A program made the position numbers and the translations under genes. Below, piece after piece: positions 1-38,339 of a stretch of 64,000 bases of DNA. Source of the stretch: Lepus europaeus (taxonomy: Eukaryota > Chordata > Mammalia > Lagomorpha > Leporidae). Position 1 is the first letter of the stretch. Each line of letters opens with the position of its first letter. The notes below the pieces were generated by a model that did not search any database, was not told the origin of the DNA, and saw only the letters and a program-made list of their open reading frames with translations. The stretch lies in assembly GCF_033115175.1 (NCBI RefSeq), contig NC_084830.1, forward strand, positions 110,944,709 through 111,008,708. The letters are read 5' to 3'.

Positions 1-956
1 TAACATGTGGCTCTCGCATTTATGACGCTTTTGGAGAAACCACTTTTCCTTCCAGAATCAGAAGCAGAGCACACCTCCGCACAGCAGACACCAGGCTGGT
101 CTCACCTCATTCAGTTTCATCTTTTTAGCCACCCAAGGCTGCAGGAAACGCTTAGGATCCCATAAATCTCCATTTGAAAAGTCTGTGCGAGCAGTGGTGA
201 GCTTACTCATGAGAAGTCCGAGTCATTTGCCTGCCATTGCTTCAGACTAATAAATTTGAATTAAAACTGAAAAACTTGGATCAAAGAAAGAATAAAGACG
301 TCCCGGAAAGGAAAAAAGTGACTTGGGTCAGCCGCTGTAGCGCTAACTTCCTGAAGGCCCAAGAACCAGGCTGAGAGATGGTGCAGTGAGGCTCCTTCTG
401 CAAGGCAACATGTGCCCTCTGTCCACGGAAACTGCATGAGAAGAAGGGGAAAAGATTTCCTTGGATTTCAAAATGTAGGAAAATAATTCCAGCACCAAGG
501 CCTTTTGCCTGTTTCTGCAGCATGGAGTAGAGGAGTGCATGGGTTTGGGCATCAGAAAATGGCCACTGGTTCAAGCATGACCTTGGGTGAGTTTTCTCTT
601 CCCTGAGCCTTAGTTTCCTCACTGGCATCCATCAGGCACTCTGACATGGATCCAGGCATCCCAAGTAGCATCTTAACTGCTATACCAAATGCCCACCCCC
701 CCCCATTTGGTTCTCATGCTCAAGCCATACTCACAATATCAAGTTTGTCAATGACATAGGTGGTATGTTGACTCATAAGTCCAAGGCCATTGCTTTGGTA
801 TAAAATTTAAAAGTATCCTTTACTGCCACTACCACCATTGGTGGACACAGCCCACTAGACTTGGTTTCACAAGGGGTTGGCACCTTTGTGGGAAAAAAGA
901 GACACTACTTTCCCAAGACAGCACGCCCAGCTTGATGAGGGTCCTGTGTTCCTGCT
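1..956. other. DOCK2 intron 2, mostly unique sequence
   Basis: No exon is visible. The stretch around 640-706 is a short, old minus-strand CSINE remnant (the 5' end of the SINE, with AAATGCCCACCCC). The remainder shows no recognisable repeat. The open frames here on the minus strand have no family likeness. Confidence 0.5.
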
Positions 957-1367
957 TTTTGGGCATTTCCTAAAAAAGTCCCTAACAACATGGCGCCTGG
1001 CGGATGATGGGGGTGGGGGGGTGTCTGCAGCTGCTGCGGTTAAACCACGTAAGATCGGACCACCTGCAGGGATAGGTCCAATTTATTTCCGGACATGTGG
1101 ACAATGCATGATCCCTATACCTCACTTAAGGTGTCCCTGTGCATGGTCCACCCGTGCCTGCGTGACCTTTTCACTGATTGGCTCCCCTACTGCACATGTC
1201 CTTCGTAAGCTTTATAAACCTGTACACTTCCTCAATAAAGCAGTTCCTGCTTCGACAGAACTCACGGGAGCTTGTGGTGTGTTCATCACCCGTTGACCTT
1301 ACCCTTCCTGTTCACCTTGTCTAGGAGTATTTGTGCTGGCCCCTGCCTCAGACTTGAGACCCCAACA
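957..1367 (+). mobile_element. Solo LTR of an endogenous retrovirus, 411 bp (copy 1)
   Basis: The element ends CCAACA and carries a TATA-like box (CTTTATAAACC) and an AATAAA poly(A) signal in the correct LTR order. It is flanked by imperfect 6-bp repeats, CCTGCT at 951-956 and CCTCCT at 1368-1373. A second copy of identical length and clear similarity lies at 46225-46635. No internal retroviral sequence adjoins it, so it is a solo LTR. The 139-codon open frame across it is non-coding. It is antisense to DOCK2. Confidence 0.8.
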
Positions 1368-1620
1368 CCTCCTGGCTGTCTGGGTGGCTTTTTGAAGTCT
1401 ACAAAACACAGCCTTCCTGGATCAGAGTTATAATTTGTGGAAGCCTTACAAATTCTAATAATGCTCTCTTTCCTTCACACTAGCATATCTACGAATCACA
1501 GCCCAAACAGTCCCAGGGCTGTGGCAAATGGAAAACATCAAATCACCCAGTTAGGGCTCTGCTATGAATTCCGAATTCCTAAAATAATAAAGCACTTTGG
1601 TTGGTTCAGTAAATACTAAT

Positions 1621-28081
<26,461 letters not shown>

Positions 28082-28160
28082 GGCTGGGCCGGGGGCCTGC
28101 GGGCCTCGCGTCCTCCTGTGGGGAAGCTGACAGGGGGTTGTGAGGCGCTGTGCCGGGCCC

Positions 28161-28180
28161 CACTTCCTTCCTCTTTTCAA
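28161..28180 (-). promoter_or_regulatory. PU.1/ETS-like site in the DOCK2 promoter
   Basis: On the minus strand this reads TTGAAAAGAGGAAGGAAGTG. It contains AAAGAGGAAG, close to the PU.1 consensus, directly followed by a second ETS core (GGAAGTG). It lies 80-100 bases upstream of the DOCK2 ATG. DOCK2 is leukocyte-restricted, so a PU.1-type site here is plausible. Function is inferred from motif and position only. Confidence 0.4.
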
Positions 28181-28444
28181 ACTCCCTCGCTGGGCCCGCC
28201 CTCCTCTCCCCGGGGCTCCCCGCCCTCCTCCCCCTTCCGGAGGCGAGGGACACTAGAGAAGGCTGGGGGTTAGCGGTCCCCCGCAAAACCTGGGGGTCAC
28301 TCGCAGCCTCTCACCTCCCAGGGCGAGGGAGCAGAGACCTGGCAGGAACCTGGAGCCATCCAGACCACAACAGTGCAAAATTTTCTGGACTCCTGAGCGC
28401 AGAGACCAGAGAGACACTCCCGTACCCTACCTCCTTAGCGTGAG

Positions 28445-28610
28445 ATTTGGTGTCAGGCTGAGATTCAAATCCAGACTGGGACAAATTCCTCAATTCATGG
28501 AAACTTCAGTCTTCTCAGCCTACAAAATGAGATACTGGGACCTACTTCCTGGGATGATTGTTAAGTCTTAGAGAAAGCAATGTACACAGCAGGTGACAAC
28601 AAGAGGTAAT
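28445..28610 (+). repeat. MIR SINE upstream of DOCK2
   Basis: GAGATTCAAATCCAGACTGG, then ACAAAATGAGATACTGGGAC and GGGATGATTGTTAAG follow the MIR layout. Confidence 0.55.
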
Positions 28611-28619
28611 TCGTAGATT

Positions 28620-29484
28620 TGTGGGCCCTTTTGGTGACACAAACCCAATGAAAAATCTGATGAAAGTTCACTACACTCCCCTCTGAAAATAGACAAACAC
28701 ACCATTTCCAGACAAGGCCAAGAGATCAACAGTGATCTAAGAGCTAGTAGCAGTGGACCCCAGGAAAAGGGACCTCTGTGTTAGGCTAAGGGAGACATTT
28801 CCTGCATTTTGTGTTTGCTCTTGGAACAAATGAAACGCAAATGTCTCTTTGATCCACAATGATAAGGTTAAATTTAAGCCTTTCTGAACTTTCTTAACTC
28901 TCACTACCCCTTTCTGCTTTACTCTGTAGTCTTTAAGACAGATGACGCAGTATCACAGCAGGCTGGCAGCTATGACAAAGTAGTAACTTTACCTGAATTC
29001 TCTCTTTTATGATTCTCTAGTAGCACAAACGAGATGGTGTCTTTTAGAGAGAACCACTGGGCTAGGCAGAATTCCATCAGAGGACCAGAACCAGTCAACT
29101 AGCGAGAGATTGACTTATTGCAAGGAATTTGATTATGCAATTTTAGTCACCTAGGCAAGTCTGAAAAGCAGTACGGCAGGCTGAAAATTTGCAGCAACAG
29201 AAACTGAAACTGTTGTCAACAGGTGGAATTTTCTTCTTTTTCAAGAGACCTCAAGTTCTCCTCTTAAGGCACGTCAACTGATGGGATTAGGCTTTCTCCA
29301 AATTAGTGAAGATAATCTTTACTTAGTAAAGTCAGCTGATGGTAGATATTCATAACATTTACAAAATACTTCACAGCTACACTGAAATTGCTGTTTGATT
29401 GAATTATTCTGACTATATCCTTGCCAAGTTGGTTCAGAAAACTGACTACTGATTGTAACAATACTCCAAATCGGGACTATACAT
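28620..29484. other. Intergenic, no gene or clear repeat seen
   Basis: Unique-looking AT-moderate DNA between the DOCK2 promoter and the hAT fossil. It could hold upstream regulatory elements, but none can be named. Confidence 0.4.
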
Positions 29485-30552
29485 CAGAGATTGGCAAATA
29501 TTTTCTGTAAATGTCCAGATAGTAAATATTTTTAGTCTTTGTAAGCTAAGAAGCAAAATCAAGGATATTATATGGGTACTTATTTATAAGGAGAGAAAAC
29601 AAGCTTCCACACTTTTTTATTAATAAAACTCAAAATGACATTAGTCATTGAATATATTCTTTAGCAATACAGATCTGGGAATGAAAAAAATAAATTTCAA
29701 GGAAGCAATAACACTTTAGAGTTCAAAGTTAATGTTCCCTATCATCAAAATTGATTGCATATGTTCATCTGTTAATGCTGATCCAGAATGACATTTTTAT
29801 AGTTCAGCTTTGGAAATATTCTTTCACACAGGTGGTATGCAGTAATGGATAAACCTTGTACCAGAAGAGGTTTGGTTTCTGTCCTTGGCTATTGGGAGGT
29901 AATCTCGAGGCCCTTGGAATGTCATTATTTGTCTAGAGGTCTTGGGTTACATTGGATAATCTAAAACCATGATTTAATAGTGGAAGTTAACCATGCCATA
30001 AAGACCAATGTTGTGGTAGTGGTTTTGGGACACAAACTATCAATAGATCAGGAGACTAAGATAAATCATGTAAACAATCAATCATGCCTATCTGATAGAG
30101 CCCCAGGAAAAATCCTGGGCACCAAGGTTCCTGTCAGACTTTCTGAGTGGCAGTACTCCACACCTGTGTCACACGTGAGCAACACATCCTGACTCCCTGT
30201 GGAGAGCACAGTGGAAGGGTTTGGTGTCTCTTGCTTTATACAGTCCTCCCCTTACCTGAACTGAATCTGTATACTTTCCCTATAGTAAATACTAATTAAC
30301 CAGTTTCAGTGAGCTCTATGAGTCCTTCTAGCATATTATTTACCCTGAGAGTGGTTTGGGGAAGCCCTTGAACTTGCAATTGGTGTCAGATATATGTGTG
30401 TTCTTAGGGACACTGCACTTGCAATTGGTTGTCAGAAGTGACAGCGATGTTGTGTGGGATGATATTTTCTAAAGTCTGTGGTTGAATATCTCTCACAGTT
30501 GACTAAAACTCTCAAAGGATGGCCTTGACAAATACTAATTTCAACCCATGAG

Positions 30553-30611
30553 CAAAATATCTTAATTAATCACTTTCATTGCAAAATATCTTAATTAATC
30601 ACTTTCATTGG
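30553..30611. repeat. Short tandem duplication (29-bp unit, two copies)
   Basis: GCAAAATATCTTAATTAATC plus CACTTTCATT occurs twice head to tail inside the hAT fossil. A partial third match (TTAATCACTTTCA) lies near 30690. Confidence 0.8.
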
Positions 30612-31825
30612 TCAGAAGGCAACGAAGTTAACAGAATTCTATTAAATCTTTTCTTGATATTTGCCTTTGGGTATACCATTTGATTGCTGATTAATCACTT
30701 TCAATTGAAAGTTAAGTGGAAGCTCCCAATTGCATGGATTTTGAAACTTAAAAATCATTTTATGCTTGCATCGAAGTCTCAGAAATTCATTGTAGAACCA
30801 TAGTTTGAGTTTGGAAAATACATACATTGCAAATTTGTGTGGCAATTAAGATTTCACATTTTGTTTTAACTTCTGATAGCACAGGAAACGTATAAAGCAG
30901 CTTGACATTACCTATGATTCAAACATTAATTTTCATCAAAATGACTTTACTGCAGTACATTTTTGCATATAAATGCTGTTTTGCCCCGTAATTTTAGCTG
31001 GATTCCATTAAGAAACATTATGAAATCTGCAGAAAAAGCTAATTTGCAAAGTAAATCAATGCTCAATAATAGTGGTTGAGGGTTGTTCTTCTCATTAGGA
31101 AAACTTGTAATCTCAACCTTGAGTTCAAAAAATTCTAGATGGCTTATCACTGTTAAACATCAGACTGCTATGTAATCTATAGGGCAATACAAGATATTCA
31201 GTTTCTATTTCCAACTAAGGTTTACAAAATAGACATGGTTAAGTCCAGAAGAGCTAATGAAATTCACCTTTGACACTAGTGGTTCAATACCAATTCATTA
31301 ATTTAAATATTTTCTACAAAGTACTTTCTGATGACTATCACAATAAATAAACATACGTTTTAAGCATATTACATTTTATCAATTTGTCCAGAGAATCTCT
31401 TTCTTCTCTACGGACATTTTTATCACAAACAGTTGTTACACATCTTAGCAGATTCTACTTCAGATTGCACTGAATTAGTGTTTCTTCATTTTCTTTGAAC
31501 ATATACTTGCCCATAGTTTTCCCAAACAGATCATTCATAGAAGTTAATCCTCATTCACTTCAAACTCAGCATTGACTCCTCAAATAAGCATCAGAGTTGT
31601 ACTGATAACATCTGGCAACTAGCCAAAAACCAAGGAACACCACTAGAAATTATTTGCCTTGTTTTTAAATTGACTATTGGTGCAGTTCCCAATGTCCTCA
31701 GTCTTTCAAGAAATCACTGTCACCAAAACACTGACAGTCCTAAGGAAGTTTATTTTTTCTAGACCTATTTCACCAGCAACTACAACCAAACATGATTTAA
31801 TTAATTCACGATTATAATGTCTTCC

Positions 31826-32163
31826 TGGGGATGGTGCCGTGGCACAGTAGGTTAATCCTTCATCTGTGGTGCCGACATCCCATATGAGTGCTGGTCCTAG
31901 TCCTGGCTGCCCCTCTTCCAATCCAGCTCTCTGCTGTGGCCAAGGAGGGCAGTAGAAGATGGCCCAAGTCCTTGGGCCCCTTCACCCATGTGGGAGACCA
32001 GGAGGAAGATCCTGGATCCTGGCTTCGGATCGGTGCAGCTCTGGCTTGTTGTAGTCATTTGGAGAGGGAACCAACGGAAGGAAGATCTTTCTCTCTGTCT
32101 CTCCCTCTCACTGTCTGTAATTCTAACTCTCAAATAAAATCTTTAAAAATAAATAAATAAATA
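31826..32163 (+). repeat. CSINE
   Basis: GGGGATGGTGCCGTGGCAC head and AAATAAATAAATAAATG tail, with AATGTCT repeats at both ends; lies in the hAT fossil. Confidence 0.9.
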
Positions 32164-33105
32164 AATGTCTGTCCTTGCTTGGCTGACACATGAACCACTT
32201 CAAAACTTACTTTGGTTGCAGTTGCATTTTCATCTTTTATTTTGTGAAGGAGTTGTGGTTTGATGAGGTATTCTGCTTCAAATTTTCTGGTTTTTTCTGG
32301 CCATTGTGTTCTTAAGAATTAGGAAAATTGTGATGGATGCTTAATCTCTTATATTATTTTACTACAATTATAGTCTCACTGCATAACAGACACAATGCTT
32401 TCCTATCTAATTTGATAACAAAAGAATTCACATCTTATTGTGCCTTGAAAGTGTGATATTTGTATCTCTCTCTCTGTCTCTTTCTGTTGGTTGTAGCACT
32501 GCTAATTTTAAAAATTAATAAAATGCAGATGCACAGTGATACATCTGGCATTTGAAACAATGTGCAGTTACAATAGTATCCCTCTGTATGTTGCTGAACA
32601 GTACAGCAAAACAATGAGTGTACCATGTGCAGTCTTTGTTGCAGGTACTTAACTGCCACAGTTAAGCAGTTGAAAGCAGCTATAGACAACATGTAAATCA
32701 GTGAGCATGACTTTTTGTCAGTAAAATGAAATTTTTACTTTATATAATTTTCACATGTCATGAAATACTATTATTATTTTTTCTGAACATTCAAAATGTA
32801 AATATTTAAAACATAAATACAGTTTGTGGGCCATACAAAAACATTTGGCAAGCCATATTTGAACAATGAACCATCCCTGCCATTGTCTTCATAAATTGTT
32901 GTCAGATGATATAAAATGCACTTGTTTTGTTCCATCTTAGATTTCTGACATATGAACCAAGAACCTCACACTAACAGTGTAGTAGAGTATTTTGCTGGAG
33001 GCCCAAGGTGGTGATGTTCCAAAGCAAACAAGGTTGAACGTTGAAAACAGAAGATTTTTCACCCATTCAACTCGGACACAACCCAAAATAAAACTCTTTT
33101 CTTTA

Positions 33106-33424
33106 GGGGCCAGTGCTGTGGTGCAGTAGGCTTATCCTCCACCTGCGGCGCCAACATCCCATATGGGCTCCAGTTCTAGTCCCAGCTGTTCCTCTTCTGA
33201 TCCAGCTCTCTGCTTTGGCCTGGGAAAGCAGTAGAAGATGGCCCAAGTCCTTGGGCCCCTGCACCCAGTGTGAGACCTGGAAGAAGCTCCTGGCTCCTGG
33301 CTTCAGATCTGTCAAGTTTCAGCTGTTTGGGGAGTGAATCAGCAGATGGAAGACCTTTTTCTCTGTCTCTCACTGTCTGTAACTCTACCTCTCAAATAAA
33401 TAAATAAATCTTTTTTAAAAAAAA
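33106..33424 (+). repeat. CSINE
   Basis: GGGGCCAGTGCTGTGGTGC head, internal deletion before the CT tract, and AAATAAATAAATAAATC tail. Confidence 0.9.
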
Positions 33425-33989
33425 TCTGTTATTTAAATAATGTTAAGGAACAAATAATTCAGTATATTTAAAGAGTTGAAACAATTGCTCATAGTTGAAG
33501 GCAATGAAATTCAGAAATTTATTTTGACTGAAAGTTAATTTCTTAATAGGGTCATTTTTAACATAGAAACCTTTAAACATTAAACTGATTATAATGTTTC
33601 TTAGATATACATTTCTATTATGGTTAGCACTTCTATGGCATCATAAAAAATGTGGCAAGATACCAATGATCAAATAAAAACACATGATGAAAATCACTTA
33701 AAGAATTTAACCACCATGTTGGTCACACAATTTTATTAATACAATTTGTCAGATATCTATTAGGTAGTGCACCCTTGATGAATACAGCTTCACATACTCT
33801 GAGGGATGACTGTGGGGAAACGGGTGTCCCTGGCCAACATCTCTTCAAGCTATACACCCATGTATCCAACTAGACCTCCCCTTCCTGCTCCACATCAACA
33901 TTTCCCCGTCCAAACCCAAGCTCACCACCATAGCTACACCGCAAGCCGGTGCCCCTTCTGATTGTTTCCGTCCTATATCAGGTGAAGTG

Positions 33990-34225
33990 ACCAGATTCCA
34001 ACTGATGTGCTTGAATCCAGACTTCATCACTTATCTAATTGTATGGCTTGGGTAAATTATTTAACATTTCTGGCTCCATTCATTAAGAACTTACTGTGTA
34101 CCAGTCCCTGATTTAAACACTTCACATGCATCATCCCATTTAATCTTCAAAGTAACACCATCATATAGGTACAATTATTACTCTCATTCTTCTAATAAAT
34201 AAACTTGGGGCAGAGAGGTGAGACC
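33990..34225. repeat. Two MIR-type remnants
   Basis: A plus-strand piece (GTATGGCTTGGGTAAATTAT, about 33990-34075) adjoins an inverted one (TTCATTAAGAACTTACTGTG to GGGGCAGAGAGGTGAG). Confidence 0.5.
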
Positions 34226-34229
34226 CCTT

Positions 34230-35500
34230 ATCACAACCATCAACTATGTCTGTCTATAAATGACATTCTCAGCTTAGAAATTTGACTCAACTTAATCTCC
34301 CTTTCACTCCAAATGATAATTTAAAAAGAGCTGTTGAATCTTGTCTCTCCTCCCACAGCACTCCTTGTTAAATCCCTCCTCAGCTGAAACTTAGATTTGA
34401 GATCATGCCTATAGTCTTGCCCCTTTCCAGTCTCTTTTCCATGCTACTTCTGAGACTCTGCCTAAACAGTGTGGCCTCCTTGAGCTCTTGGGATAAGCTA
34501 GAAAAGATAAATACAGCAGGTCCTTGAGAACTGGGGAGATTTTAGTACTTCTGCACAATCAAGACAGTCCACAAAGGAGTTACGCAAAGCCTCAAGGTTC
34601 TGCCAAAGAAATTGATTTGGACCCATGTTTGAGAAAATTTCTGAAATCTCTTTCCCCAAGACACAGTGGAAGAGGAGGCTTTGGATGTACACTGTTCTAA
34701 GAGTGATATGTTCAGGTCTCAGATTTGGCTGGACTTCATTGCTATAGCTGTGATGACTATAAAATACTGAAATATTTCCATATAAGTTGAAGTAGTCATC
34801 ATCTCGAGCCTCTGTAGCACCCTCTTCCCATTCCTGCCCTGAGAAGTGCTCAATGAGCACCACTGGTATCATTATAGTGCTGCTCAGCTGGTTTCCTGCA
34901 GTCACAGGAGAGAGGCCCCTACCCCATGTGTCCCCCACTCCTCAACATGGGGACCTAGCTCAGGACAGGTCTACCTGGAGATAACACTGCCATGTCAGGA
35001 GGTAAATGCTAAGATCTTTCTGGCCTGCCCTGTACTGCTACCTCTTATGTGGCTGCCCTTTGGAAACTGTGTCTAACTCTTGTCTAACTCTTGTCTTGGA
35101 CCTTCTCCTTGCAAGATCTGAACTAATGGAAGAGTAGATCCTGGAGCATATTTATAGCCTGTTGGGAATGAGCTAAGGTGTAAAGGGGAAGTTCATCATG
35201 CTTAAGGAAAGGGGATCATTACAGCTAACAAATCCTTAAGTACAGGGTGATACTGCATAAAGTTCACATGGAAATGGAATTAAAAGATAATGCCCATTTT
35301 TCACAAACTTTTTGAAGATCTGTTGTATGAGATGGGACAGGATCCACAGTCTGGAGTAAACAGGGCCACCCATTGTGAAAGGTGAGGAAACAGAAGCCAA
35401 GGGTGCAGATGTAGATCAACTGGTAAATGTGAGAGTTAGAGATAAAGGTAACTCTTTTTCTCTGTTTCATACCCCAGGAGAGGTGGTACTGCAAGATGAG
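34230..35500. other. Intergenic, unique-looking; one 146-codon minus-strand open frame
   Basis: No known repeat or gene recognised. The minus-strand frame 34498-34938 is the longest non-repeat frame in this interval, but its product resembles no family I know and the start is not supported. Treated as unexplained. Confidence 0.35.
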
Positions 35501-35524
35501 ATATAGATTATAAATTTAAACACA

Positions 35525-35715
35525 GATTCCTTCAGGTACTAGATGTGTGACTTTGAGTAATATTCTAACTTTTTTATTTCTCAGTTTCTTCATCTTGAAA
35601 ATGGAGCTGTTTCATGGCTCCTACTCTAGCGAGCAGAGAAGATTAAATGAGTTAGTATTTGAAAGCATGCAGAACATTAGTACTGAGCACATAAGCATGC
35701 AATGAATGTTCACTT
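35525..35715 (+). repeat. MIR SINE
   Basis: ACTAGATGTGTGACTTTGAG, TTTCTCAGTTTCTTCATC and AGATTAAATGAGTTAG in MIR order. Confidence 0.65.
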
Positions 35716-35899
35716 GTTTTCTGTAAAGGCCATCAGTTGAAGTTAAGGAAGGGAAGCAGTTGAAGAAAGAGAAGTGAAAGTCATCTTGAAGAACTGGAAA
35801 ATGAGTGCTCATTGGTCATCAGATTCAAGTGAACAGGTCAAGGCAATTGAATGGTTTTCTTCTACCATATCCAGCTGTTTGGGTGCCAAATAAATTAGG

Positions 35900-36065
35900 C
35901 CAGTGGTTCCCTATTCAGGCTATACACTGGAGTCACCTCAGAGAAGTTGAGAACTTACCAATGTCTCGGGCCCTCCTCATCCTCAAGATTTTGACTGATC
36001 TGGGATGATGGTCTAGAGGATTTTTTTTTTAAGATACTCAAGGAATTCTGATGTGTGTCCTGAGA
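35900..36065. mobile_element. MER5-type (hAT non-autonomous) DNA transposon remnant
   Basis: CCAGTGGTTCCCTATTCAGG, then ACACTGGAGTCACCTCAGAG and AAGGAATTCTGATGTG match the layout of MER5 elements. Confidence 0.55.
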
Positions 36066-36830
36066 GAGAAGAATAAGGGTAAGGAAAATCTAGATTTATC
36101 TGAATGTTGAAGTCTTTCCAGGGAAATTCAGAGGTAGAAGGATCAAGGGAAGGGTTAATTATGGATATAGAATCGAAATTAGTTAAGGCAGAAAAAAATA
36201 GAGCGCTTTTGTGACTGATTAAAAAAGAAATAACATCAAAAGCTTAGCGATTCCACTGAAGTAGAATTGTTGAAGTGAGAGGGACTCTTTGAGAGAGAAA
36301 TAGCTTGTGATCATATCTTAATCCCAGTGCCAAGCATATAGTAAGCCCTTAATGATCTACTAAATAAACAACACAGAATGATAAGCAATTCAGTACAATA
36401 TGAGAATTACTGTTGTGATGACTCTTTTTCCAAGTCCAGCCTAAGGAGTTATTACCTATTTCAATCTAATTGACCTAAGGGCTTTCATTTGAAAACCATT
36501 GCTAGGCTTGGCATTTCAGTTACAAAGGCAAGAATACACCTTAATTTAAGTAGAAAATCAAGTATTGCAGACTATTAAGTGAATCAAAGAACTGAGGAGA
36601 GTGCTGAAGCACTGGACTGAATTTCCAGAAATACCCAATTGCCAAAGCTACACTTTGTGCCATGCTTGATGTCCTTCTCGGGTAAGTCAACAAAGACAAA
36701 CCATCCAATAATATACACCAATGCAATCTTAAGTAAGTTTGTGTGTTACTGCTTAAGTGAGAGAAGTACTAATAAGTGTTGAAAATTATATTTTGTTGTA
36801 TAAGGTGTTCACAACTCAAGAAATACGGGG
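36066..36830. other. Intergenic, no clear feature
   Basis: Unique-looking AT-rich DNA with no supported gene or repeat. Confidence 0.4.
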
Positions 36831-36832
36831 TC

Positions 36833-37180
36833 AGGGCCAGTATTATGGCAGAAATGGTTAAGCCACCACTTGTGATGCCAGCACTTCATCTCATGGCTGC
36901 ACCACTTTGCATCCAGATTCCTGTTAATGCCCCTAAGAAGGCAATGGAAGATGGCCCAAGTATTCAGTTTCCTGCCTTCCATGTGAGACAGGGTGGAGTT
37001 TCTGGCACAGGGCTTTGGCCTGGTCCAGACCTTCTCGTTGCAGTCATTTGGGGAATGAACCAGTGGATGCAAAATTCTCTTTCTCTCTCTCTTGCTCTCG
37101 CTCTCGCCCTTGCTCTCTCTGTCTCTGTCTCTGTCTCTCCCTCTCTCTGTCATGTTATTATTCAAATAAATAAATATTTT
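36833..37180 (+). repeat. Old CSINE with CT-rich tract
   Basis: Diverged head (CAGGGCCAGTATTATGGCAG), core AAGATGGCCCAAGTATTCAG, long CT tract and AAATAAATAAAT tail. Confidence 0.8.
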
Positions 37181-37276
37181 AAAAGAAACATGGGATAAAC
37201 ATATTTTAATAGTTACTTGTTACTTTGTCAGATAATATGCTCAATATACTATTCTTCATCATACTTGATGCCTTTT

Positions 37277-37627
37277 TTTTCTTTTTTTCTTTCTTTTTTT
37301 TTTTTTTTTTTGGACAGGCAGAGTTAGACAGTGAGAGAACGAGACAGAGAGAAAGGTCTTTCTTCCATTGGTTCACCTCCCAAACGGCCGCTACAGCCGG
37401 TGCGCTGCACCGATCTGAAGCCAGGAGCCAGGTGCTTCCTCCTGGTCTCCCATGCGGGTGCAGGGCCCAAGCACTTGGGCCATCCTCCACTGCCTTCCCA
37501 GGCCACAGCAGAGAGCTAGACTGGAGGAGGAGCAACCAGGACAGAATCCGGCACCCCAACTGGGACTAGAATCCGGGGTGCTGGCATCGAAGGCGGAGGA
37601 TTAGCCAAGTGAGCCACGGTGCCGGCC
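37277..37627 (-). repeat. CSINE, tandem pair member 1
   Basis: Poly-T start, GGACAGGCAGAGTTAGACAG, 5' end GAGCCACGGTGCCGGCC at right. It was inserted into the poly-T of the copy that follows; GCCTTTT marks both sides. Confidence 0.92.
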
Positions 37628-37957
37628 GCCTTTTTTTTTTTTTTTTTTTTTTTGACAGGTAGAGTTATAGAAAGTGAGAGAAAGAGACAGGGAGAAAGGT
37701 CTTCCTTCTATTGGTTCACTCCCCAAATGGCCGCTACGGCCAGCGCTGCACCAATCCAAAGCCAGGAGCCGGGCGCCTCTCCCTGGTCTCCCATGTGGGT
37801 GCAGGAGCCCAAGCACTTGGGCCATCCTCCACTGCCCTTCCAGGCAACAGCAGAGAGCTGGACTGGAAAAGGAGCAACCGGGACTAGAACTCAGTGCCCA
37901 TATGGGATGCTGGTACCGCAGGAGGAGGACCAACCAAGTGAGCCAGGGCGCCGGCCC
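37628..37957 (-). repeat. CSINE, tandem pair member 2
   Basis: Target repeats CATACTTGATGCCTTTT lie at about 37259-37275 and 37959-37975, outside the pair, so this copy was first. Confidence 0.92.
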
Positions 37958-38339
37958 CCATACTTGATGCCTTTTCAAGTAGAATCCCTCTAAATTTTTC
38001 TAAAAAAAAAAAAAAGATCTAATTGTTAATCTTTAAAGCATGCAATAAATATTGTTTCCCTATTATGCTCTTTTTTCCCAAATTAGCAATTAGATCCTAT
38101 TGCTTGATCCTGAAGACTTATGAAACATATTAATTGTGACTGTAACTAATACACTGTTTAAACATAAGTTTACCCTAAGTTTTCCAAGGTTATAAATAAG
38201 TTGTAGAGTAAAAGCAGCTCAGGTCAACTCTCTTTATGTTAGGAACACAGTTCCCAGTGAAGTTATTTTTCAAAAGAAAAGTGAGAAAGAGAGTTTCAAG
38301 AACAGAATCTTGAAGATATGAATAATGGGTAATTCATGG

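Larger units (their letters stand above)
29485..32870 (-). mobile_element. Near full-length hAT (Charlie-like) DNA transposon fossil
   Basis: The left end (AGATTGGCAAATATTTTCTG, then CCAGATAGTAAATATTTTTA) and the right end (GTTTGTGGGCCATACAAAAA, then TTTGGCAAGCCATATTTG) are imperfect inverted termini typical of Charlie elements, about 3.4 kb apart. Between them, minus-strand fragments recall hAT/ZBED transposase. One is at about 30950-31150 (AFSADFIMFLNGIQLKLRGK). The other is at about 30642-30845 (QNPCNWELPLNFQLKVINQQ, like the C-terminal domain). Stops and indels show it is long dead. A CSINE (31826-32163) interrupts it. Confidence 0.65.

Noticed and set aside
877..1296. 139-codon plus-strand open frame
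   Set aside because: It lies across the solo LTR; a related frame appears in the second LTR copy, so it reflects LTR sequence and not a gene.
37206..37993. Overlapping frames of 97-125 codons on both strands
   Set aside because: All lie in the tandem CSINE pair; SINEs are not protein-coding.
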